Of a DNA stretch of 20,998 bases, positions 15,637-20,998 are shown piece after piece (the first letter of the stretch is position 1; every line of letters starts with the position of its first letter). Location of the stretch: the NCBI GenBank assembly GCA_937952155.1, contig CALFYH010000120.1, positions 1 to 20,998 on the forward strand, read 5' to 3'. Below the pieces are notes generated by a model. That model was given only the letters and a program-made list of their open reading frames with translations, ran no database searches and was not told the DNA's origin. Made by a program: the position numbers and the translations under genes. Source of the DNA: an uncultured Saprospiraceae bacterium. Its GTDB lineage: Bacteria; Bacteroidota; Bacteroidia; Chitinophagales; Saprospiraceae.

Positions 15637-15668
15637 CAAATATACAATTAATATGTAAAACATTGCAA
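15637..15668 (-). promoter_or_regulatory. promoter of the HEPN/MNT pair, possibly leaderless
   Basis: On the minus strand, TTG (15666-15668) and TATATTTG (15637-15644; exact TAnnTTTG) are separated by 21 nt, fitting a Bacteroidota promoter. The ATG at 15632 begins 4 nt after the box, so transcription would start at or very near the start codon. Confidence 0.5.
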
Positions 15669-15704
15669 CTTAAAAACCTTCAATAAAAATCAAATCAATG
15701 ACCA

Positions 15705-16289
15705 TCACTTCCCAAACCTCTCATATACTTCCTGTTGCGATGGGCGATAAGTTGGGATAGATCTTAGTGGCTCACATGGCTTTAAGGTGTTTTTACAATC
15801 ATAGGGCAATTGTTGATACAATTGGGTGCCAGCCGTTTTCCAAGCTATCATTTCATCACTTACTTGTTTGATGACCTTGGCTGGATTGCCGACGATAAGA
15901 CTCCTTGAAGGAAAGGTCTCACCAGCTTTGATAAATGCTAATGCGCCTACGATACACTCATCACCGATGACCACATCATCCATTAATACGCTATTCATTC
16001 CTATCATGGAGTTGCGTCCGATCACAGCGCCGTGAATGATGGCTCCATGCCCGATGTGTGCGGACTCAAACAAGGTGACTGATCTACCCGGAAACATGTG
16101 GAGCGTACAATTTTCTTGAACATTGCATCCGTCTTCGATAATGATCTCGCCCCAATCTCCACGAAGTGCTGCTCCTGGACCGATATATACGTTTTTGCCA
16201 ATGATCACATTGCCCGTGACAGTAGCTTGTGGATGTACAAAAGAAGACTCATCGATGACTGGGATATATCCATTAAATTCGTAAATCAT
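15705..16289 (-). CDS. gamma-carbonic-anhydrase/PaaY-like hexapeptide-repeat protein
   Basis: This 194-residue left-handed beta-helix protein shows hexapeptide repeats (VTGNVIIGKNVYIG, AVIGRNSMIG). Metal-site residues match the gamma-class carbonic anhydrase pattern: Arg43 and Asp45 in ALRGDWG, Gln58, His64 in CTLHMF, and His81 and His86 in IGHGAIIHG. The C-terminal WKTAGTQLYQQLP and CEPLR resemble PaaY-type thioesterase/carbonic anhydrase relatives. No phenylacetate genes are nearby, so the substrate is open. The start overlaps the stop of the YkgJ-like gene by 4 nt (ATGA), so the genes are probably co-translated. Confidence 0.85.
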   Translation of the reverse strand: MIYEFNGYIPVIDESSFVHPQATVTGNVIIGKNVYIGPGAALRGDWGEIIIEDGCNVQENCTLHMFPGRSVTLFESAHIGHGAIIHGAVIGRNSMIGMNSVLMDDVVIGDECIVGALAFIKAGETFPSRSLIVGNPAKVIKQVSDEMIAWKTAGTQLYQQLPYDCKNTLKPCEPLRSIPTYRPSQQEVYERFGK

Positions 16290-16783
16290 GGCAACGTTAT
16301 TTTTGATTTAAGTTTCTCCAAAATATTATATGCTGCTGGGCAAACAACAGTATTTGCAATATTCAGGTTGGTGCGTTTGGGGTATTCCAATTCGTCCGTG
16401 TGCGGATATCTTCTACATGCTTCAGGTCGTATGTCGTAAATCTGGCAGCTATTATCTGATAGCAGAAATCTACAAGGCACGACGTTGAATGTCTTTTCTC
16501 CATTATAATCTTGTAACACATATGCTTTGGAGAACTGTTTTGCACTCATGCCCAAAGCCTTAGAGATCCTATTGATATCTTCAGTGGTAAGCAATGGTGG
16601 CGAAGTTTTACAACAATTGGCACAGCTCATACAATCGGTTTGCTCGAAAACTTCTTTATGCACTTGCTTGATAGTGTCGTGCAATGTCTCAGGTTTTATA
16701 TTGCTAATACTGCGCAGCCAAAGTTCATTTTCCTTTTTCGCCTGGATCGCATCCAACAAATTATTTTTGTATTCTTCCTTCAT
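16286..16783 (-). CDS. YkgJ-family cysteine-cluster protein
   Basis: The protein (165 residues) has the clustered cysteines of the YkgJ family: CMSCANCC (Cys51, 54, 57, 58), then VPCRFL (Cys104), SCQIYDIRPEACRRYP (Cys113, Cys123) and VCPA (Cys148). Such proteins are predicted Zn- or Fe-S-binding proteins of unknown function, cytoplasmic. It sits between the secreted Fn3-like gene and the PaaY-like gene with 4-nt overlaps at both ends (16780-16783 and 16286-16289), indicating one tightly coupled operon. Confidence 0.85.
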   Translation of the reverse strand: MKEEYKNNLLDAIQAKKENELWLRSISNIKPETLHDTIKQVHKEVFEQTDCMSCANCCKTSPPLLTTEDINRISKALGMSAKQFSKAYVLQDYNGEKTFNVVPCRFLLSDNSCQIYDIRPEACRRYPHTDELEYPKRTNLNIANTVVCPAAYNILEKLKSKITLP

Positions 16784-17463
16784 TTCAATACAAAATACTT
16801 AGTATGGCTAGAGTCATCAGGAAAAGAAAGGATCAATTTGTACATGCCTCGCGGCCATGATTCTGTACGAAAAGCAAATTTTTCCTGCTTTATACATTTT
16901 TGGGAAATCATCATTTCTTTTTCATCAAATATCTTGATTCTACAATCTATTTTTTTGGGATTGCTCACATACAAGATTTCATTATTTCCTATCCAAGTAG
17001 GAATAAATTCGACAGAATTCTGATTGTAATTCTCATCAAGCTGGATGGACGAAGTTTTAAAAAAAGATTCGCTAAAAGTACCATGTTCTTGTTCAGAAAC
17101 GTTAGAAACTCGCCAATGATATTCGCGGTGCTTTTCTAACTCTGGAATGGTCAAAGAATTATTATTTAATATGGTGTCAATCAATACCTTTTGGAAATCA
17201 CTGTTTTCTGCCATTTGAAATTTAGAAACGATTCCACATGGATTTTCCCAAGTCAGGTAAATATTTTTGTAGTGAACTACTTGATTTTCAGTAGGCAATT
17301 TACAAGTTATTCTCTGTTCGCACTTTTTGGGTTCTACGTTTTCAAAAAGTTGGGACAGTTGCAACACTTGGGGCAATATTGTATCGGACTGCGAATTTAC
17401 ATCATTGATTAATATAAATTTACAAATTAATAATAATATAAATATATGGCAATTTACGCTCAT
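16780..17463 (-). CDS. secreted Fn3-like protein, function unknown
   Basis: A signal peptide (about residues 1-25, ending DVNSQ) precedes a region around residues 55-135 that looks like a fibronectin-type fold (YLTWENPCGIVSKFQMAENSDF, EYHWRVSNVSE). The last ~80 residues (FIPTWIGNNEILYVSNPKK to GMYKLILSF to YFVLK) resemble a T9SS sorting domain in strand pattern, but the usual PNP start is absent. I do not recognise a family. It overlaps the YkgJ-like gene by 4 nt and starts 7 nt after the YdjM-like stop, so it belongs to the same transcription unit. Confidence 0.65.
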   Translation of the reverse strand: MSVNCHIFILLLICKFILINDVNSQSDTILPQVLQLSQLFENVEPKKCEQRITCKLPTENQVVHYKNIYLTWENPCGIVSKFQMAENSDFQKVLIDTILNNNSLTIPELEKHREYHWRVSNVSEQEHGTFSESFFKTSSIQLDENYNQNSVEFIPTWIGNNEILYVSNPKKIDCRIKIFDEKEMMISQKCIKQEKFAFRTESWPRGMYKLILSFPDDSSHTKYFVLK

Positions 17464-17470
17464 TTTTTCA

Positions 17471-18673
17471 TTATTTCCTACCCATTATCCTATTCCATAA
17501 TGCTGCAAAGGCTTCCCCAAAATTAGCATCTCTGGGTCGTTCACCTTGATCTTTTAAGATGTAATGTGATGCTGGATCTTTGTACAGATTGAACTTGAAT
17601 ACAAATTGGTCAGGATCTGAAGCTTTCATTTTGAATGTACCAAATCTCAAATCATAATATTCGAGTGTATCACCACTTTTTTGCTTTAACTGAAAGTAAT
17701 CATCACTAAACCAGCGAAGTGTTTTTAAAGTTGAATCATTCTCTAAGTCTGTTGCAAATGTTTCTCGATTTTTACCAATACTCTTGATTTCGAATAGAGG
17801 TTCGGCATCAAAATACGAGTATGTTCCATAAAAATAGGTCGTATCTGACTCAGCTATTCCTGTCCAAAGTATATTATTCAAGATAGTAGGTGTCGTCATG
17901 TACCGTGAATAAGATATATTATTTGCTTGTAGTGATTTTTCAAAAATAGTATTGATATTAAATTTATTAAATATAGTAAAGATCATATATATACTACTGA
18001 TTATCAATCCTATATTATTCCAAAACCTACGTCTTTTGTTGGACTTGTTGAAGCCCATAGCTACTAACAGACAAATCAAAAAAGGCACAGTATATATAGG
18101 GTCCGCTACAGCTATATTATTAAACGCCACTCTCATGCCAGAAAATGGAATCAAAATCTGGGTTCCATAAGTTGTAAAACAATCCAAAATAGGATGCGTC
18201 ACCAATGATAAGAAAAACATCCATTGCCAATCCCTAACAGAAGCTGTAGGACTATCATAACTAGCCCTAAAATATCTTTTGAACACCAAAAATCCAGCAC
18301 CACAAAGTATGCCAGCAGCGATCAAGCCTTTATTCAAGCTCATTTGGCCCATAAAAGCAATAGCACCCGAAGTCGCCAAGATCAACATACTCCAGCCTAT
18401 GATACCCAACCATTTGTGCCACTTCAGTGTGTACAAAAAATGAACAGACCAGCCAAGTATTAGGGCGAACAATGTTAGGTATAATGCGGAATGTGTCGGT
18501 CCACGGTGAAATGCTAGTGCATCTATTGGCGACATAAAACCGTTAGAGATGACATCAAGATCAGGAATAGTGCCCGCTATTGCGCCCCAGACCATCGCTC
18601 GGTTACCAACTTTACGGCCCAAGGCCGCTTCACCAACTGAAGCACCAAGCACAATCTGAGTCAGTGAATCCAT
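17471..18673 (-). CDS. YdjM-like membrane-bound metal-dependent hydrolase (DUF457)
   Basis: A 400-residue membrane protein. The N-terminal 180 residues carry the YdjM/DUF457 pattern: MDSLTQIVLGA, GTIPDLDV (Asp38, Asp40), FHRGPTHS (His56, His61) and THPILDCFTTYGT (His160, Asp164), amid four to five transmembrane segments. These His/Asp residues form the predicted metal site. Another transmembrane segment lies near residue 200 and one follows it. The last ~150 residues form a soluble domain, presumably outside the membrane. Relatives are described as inner-membrane metal-dependent hydrolases, with no established substrate. It lies 13 nt downstream of the RNase III stop. Confidence 0.85.
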   Translation of the reverse strand: MDSLTQIVLGASVGEAALGRKVGNRAMVWGAIAGTIPDLDVISNGFMSPIDALAFHRGPTHSALYLTLFALILGWSVHFLYTLKWHKWLGIIGWSMLILATSGAIAFMGQMSLNKGLIAAGILCGAGFLVFKRYFRASYDSPTASVRDWQWMFFLSLVTHPILDCFTTYGTQILIPFSGMRVAFNNIAVADPIYTVPFLICLLVAMGFNKSNKRRRFWNNIGLIISSIYMIFTIFNKFNINTIFEKSLQANNISYSRYMTTPTILNNILWTGIAESDTTYFYGTYSYFDAEPLFEIKSIGKNRETFATDLENDSTLKTLRWFSDDYFQLKQKSGDTLEYYDLRFGTFKMKASDPDQFVFKFNLYKDPASHYILKDQGERPRDANFGEAFAALWNRIMGRK

Positions 18674-18686
18674 ACTTATTTTGTTT

Positions 18687-19415
18687 TTAGGTCAGGGTAT
18701 TTTGAATCATCAATTTTTCAATTGCTCTATTAGCAGCAGTCTGTTCGGCTGATTTCTTATTAAAATCTTCGGCAGTAGATATCTCTACACCATCAATGAC
18801 AATCGCCACCTTGAAACAGTCTCTTTTGTCCAACTTAAACTTAGATAATGTGGCAAAATTGATGTCTTTACCATTTTTTTGGCACCATTCCAGCAATTGA
18901 GATTTATGATTGTCATCTCTAGTCTCTAGATCGTTGATATTCAGGTATTTCATCAGAATATTTTTGATCACATAGGTTTTGGTCTTTTCGTAACCAAACT
19001 CGATATAAATAGCACCAACCAAAGCTTCTAACGCATTGCCTAGCATAGAATTGCTCATCTTGCCCATGCTGTACTCCGCCAAAATCACATCAAGGCCCAT
19101 ATTATCCGCAATCTCATTGAGCGTTTGTCTTTTGACGATTTTTGATCTCATTTTGGTGAGAAAACCTTCATCTCTATTCGGGTATTTTTTGAAAAGATAT
19201 TCGGCTACGATCGTGGATAAGATGGCATCACCCAAGTATTCGAGACGTTCATTTGTAGCTTTCCCTGGTGTCTCATTGGTCATGGATTTGTGGTAAAAGG
19301 CCGTTTTAAACAGATTTAACCTTGCAGGTGTAAAGCCCAAAATCGGCCTGAGCCGCATCGTAAGTTCTTTATCATCCGAAAAGTACAAATTATAAAATCG
19401 ACGTACTATATCCAC
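18687..19415 (-). CDS. rnc: ribonuclease III
   Basis: The protein (242 residues) has an RNase III domain (about 20-160) and a C-terminal double-stranded-RNA-binding domain (about 172-238; HKSQLLEWCQKNGK to SAEQTAANRAIEKL). The signature is ERLEYLGDAILS, with Glu59 and Asp63 in the catalytic positions. The second acidic pair reads GNALEALVGAIY: Glu130 is present, but the usual Asp is Asn127, a variant I believe is common in Bacteroidota. It cleaves structured RNA, including rRNA precursors. The start is GTG (19415); the next in-frame ATG would remove a conserved N-terminal segment, and a stop lies just upstream. fabF-rnc is a common gene order in this phylum. Confidence 0.93.
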   Translation of the reverse strand: MDIVRRFYNLYFSDDKELTMRLRPILGFTPARLNLFKTAFYHKSMTNETPGKATNERLEYLGDAILSTIVAEYLFKKYPNRDEGFLTKMRSKIVKRQTLNEIADNMGLDVILAEYSMGKMSNSMLGNALEALVGAIYIEFGYEKTKTYVIKNILMKYLNINDLETRDDNHKSQLLEWCQKNGKDINFATLSKFKLDKRDCFKVAIVIDGVEISTAEDFNKKSAEQTAANRAIEKLMIQNTLT

Positions 19416-19471
19416 CTGACCAAAAATATATTTAAAATGTTATGTTTGAATGCCTTGAAAAAAATTTAAAA

Positions 19472-20716
19472 TTACAAAAATCTTTTGACAATTACAGAAG
19501 CATTATGGCCTCCAAATCCAAATGTATTGCTCAATGCAATATCTATCTTTCTTTCTTGTGCTTTATTAAATGTAAAATTGAGTTTTGGGTCAAATTCAGG
19601 ATCATCCGTGTAGTGATTGATCGTAGGCGGAATGAACCCATCATTAATCGCAGCAATACAAGCAATCGCCTCTATCGCACCAGCACCACCAAGCAAATGG
19701 CCCGTCATAGATTTGGTACTACTGATATTTAAGTCGTAAGCCGACTGTCCAAAAACAGCTTGTATAGCTTTTGTCTCAGCAATATCTCCAAGTGGTGTAG
19801 ATGTACCATGCACATTGACATATTGCACATCTTCAGGATTTATACCTGCATCTTTGATGGCCAAGGTCATCACGTTTCGAGCACCTAATCCTTCAGGATG
19901 TGGCGCTGTCATGTGATATGCATCTGCAGTCATACCTGCTCCGATGATCTCACCGTAGATGGTTGCGCCGCGTTTTTTGGCATGTTCCAATTCTTCTAGA
20001 ATGAGCGCACCACCACCTTCACCCAATACAAATCCGTCTCTTTCCTTGTCAAATGGTCTGCTCGCTGTCGCTGGATCATCGTTCCGCTCAGACATGGCCT
20101 TCATCGCCGAAAATCCTCCAACACTCGCTCTAGTGATGGCAGCTTCGGATCCACCAGTAATCATTATATCAGCTCGTCCCATACGAATATAATCAAATGA
20201 TGCGATAATCGAGTGAGTAGATGATGCACATGCAGATACGGTACCATAGTTGATACCTCGGAAGCCATATTTTATGGAAATGTGTCCTGGCGCTATGTCA
20301 CCAATCAATTTCGGAATCAAAAAAGGACTATATCTCGGCTCACCTGTAGCAAGTGCCGCCTCACTAATGTCATGCTCTATCGTTTCGAATCCGCCAATAC
20401 CAGTACCCCAGATGACACCTGCTCGATCCAAATCTATTTTCTCAGGATCAAGACCCGACATTTGCATCGCTTCATCTGCTACAACCATAGCATATTGGGC
20501 AAAAGGGTCTAATCTGCGTGCATCCTTTCTAGGGATAAACTGCTCAATATCAAATTGTTTTAATTCACATGCAAACCTTACTTTAAATAAGGATGCATCA
20601 AATCTAGTGATTGGTCCTGCACCACTAATCCCATTTTTTAAGCCTTCTACGTATTGGCTAAATGTGTTTCCAATGGGTGTAAGTGCTCCAATTCCCGTAA
20701 TTACAACTCGTCTCAT
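19472..20716 (-). CDS. fabF: beta-ketoacyl-ACP synthase II
   Basis: A full-length KAS II (414 residues) with the complete Cys-His-His triad: Cys163 in VSACASSTHS, His303 in NVHGTSTPLGD, and His340 in STKSMTGHLLGGAGA, with Lys335. The end NTFGFGGHNAS is typical. It catalyses the condensation step that elongates fatty acids, using acyl-ACP and malonyl-ACP, in the cytoplasm. The ATG (MRRVVITGIGALTPIG) is the canonical start. RNase III follows 56 nt downstream. The usual upstream partner acpP is not in the remaining 280 bases. Confidence 0.96.
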   Translation of the reverse strand: MRRVVITGIGALTPIGNTFSQYVEGLKNGISGAGPITRFDASLFKVRFACELKQFDIEQFIPRKDARRLDPFAQYAMVVADEAMQMSGLDPEKIDLDRAGVIWGTGIGGFETIEHDISEAALATGEPRYSPFLIPKLIGDIAPGHISIKYGFRGINYGTVSACASSTHSIIASFDYIRMGRADIMITGGSEAAITRASVGGFSAMKAMSERNDDPATASRPFDKERDGFVLGEGGGALILEELEHAKKRGATIYGEIIGAGMTADAYHMTAPHPEGLGARNVMTLAIKDAGINPEDVQYVNVHGTSTPLGDIAETKAIQAVFGQSAYDLNISSTKSMTGHLLGGAGAIEAIACIAAINDGFIPPTINHYTDDPEFDPKLNFTFNKAQERKIDIALSNTFGFGGHNASVIVKRFL

Positions 20717-20888
20717 ATATGGTTCTGATAGGTGAATGCAAAAATCTGGTTTTTTTATGGAAAATTTGATTTTTAGAATAATAAGTTTTGAATCTGGGCT
20801 ATAAAAATACGTTTAAGCTTACTTTGTGCGCTCAATATGGCCTTTTGTGCAAAAACTTAATACAAAAAAAAACAACTAAAATAAGATA
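20717..20888 (-). other. AT-rich region upstream of fabF, no gene
   Basis: This stretch is non-coding with several A/T runs. It should hold the fabF promoter, but I found no exact TAnnTTTG box; GATTTTTG on the minus strand near 20740-20747 is a one-mismatch candidate. acpP, often found here in relatives, is absent. Confidence 0.4.
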
Positions 20889-20998
20889 TCAAAAAAAAAA
20901 TCCACAAAAAAACATAAGCACATAATATGCAGCGACATTTTCTCCAGCAATAAATCGAACCAGCATAAAAAAGACCGCAGCCAAAACAAGGAAAAATG
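20889..20998 (-). CDS. possible 3' end of a small membrane protein (partial)
   Basis: One minus-strand frame stays open from the window edge to a TGA at 20889-20891 and reads as two hydrophobic stretches around a short polar loop (LVLAAVFFMLVRFIAGENV, then AAYYVLMFFCGFFF). The composition resembles the C-terminus of an integral membrane protein, but only about 35 residues are visible and A/T-rich DNA gives such frames by chance. The family is not recognised. Confidence 0.35.
   Translation of the reverse strand, partial: FFLVLAAVFFMLVRFIAGENVAAYYVLMFFCGFFF

Noticed and set aside
1..20998. tRNA, rRNA or insertion sequence genes
   Set aside because: No cloverleaf-like segments with CCA-adjacent T-arm patterns, rRNA signatures, transposase motifs or terminal inverted repeats were noticed in either strand by eye.

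Overview
The window looks like a chromosomal segment of an AT-rich Bacteroidota bacterium, most likely of the Saprospiraceae/Saprospirales type. The evidence is a type IX secretion (T9SS) C-terminal sorting domain, Bacteroidota-type -7 promoter boxes (TAnnTTTG), FISUMP and tail-fibre-like surface modules, a single-domain LytTR regulator, a DUF4369-like/TlpA-type thioredoxin, and the housekeeping pair fabF-rnc. Assignments come from reading motifs by eye; no searches were run.

Positions 1-14878 (+ strand) are an accessory surface-protein region. It starts inside a YadA-like repeat protein that ends in a peptidase S74 chaperone domain. Next come a broken SusE/F-like fragment and a T9SS-exported GH71/99-like glycoside hydrolase interrupted by an in-frame TAG. 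A FISUMP (C-type-lectin-like) protein follows, then a DUF433/DUF5615 toxin-antitoxin pair, a TlpA-like thioredoxin, a SusE/F plus tail-fibre plus seven-FG-GAP protein, a beta-helix protein with MopE motifs, and a LytTR regulator.

Positions 14935-20716 (- strand) are more conserved. They hold a HEPN/MNT pair, a likely translationally coupled cluster (secreted Fn3-like protein, YkgJ-type cysteine-cluster protein, gamma-carbonic-anhydrase/PaaY-like protein), a YdjM-like membrane protein, RNase III and FabF. The last ~110 bases may hold the 3' end of another minus-strand membrane protein.

Two signals stand out. First, the FISUMP gene ends in what looks like the variable region of a diversity-generating retroelement (DGR). 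A 75-nt A-rich, template-like copy lies 144 nt downstream. Their differences are concentrated at template adenines (15 of 26 A positions differ against 6 of 49 other positions). Perfect hairpins lie just after the variable region. No reverse transcriptase is visible. Second, three surface-protein genes (starts 4374, 8734, 11723) each carry the palindrome TCACAT[C/G]ATCATGTGA upstream, in each case followed exactly 41 nt later by the end of a -7-like box. This suggests one regulator controls all three. Several relics (a SusE/F fragment, a FISUMP start fragment, a duplicated 48-bp promoter block) show that the region has been shuffled by duplication and deletion.
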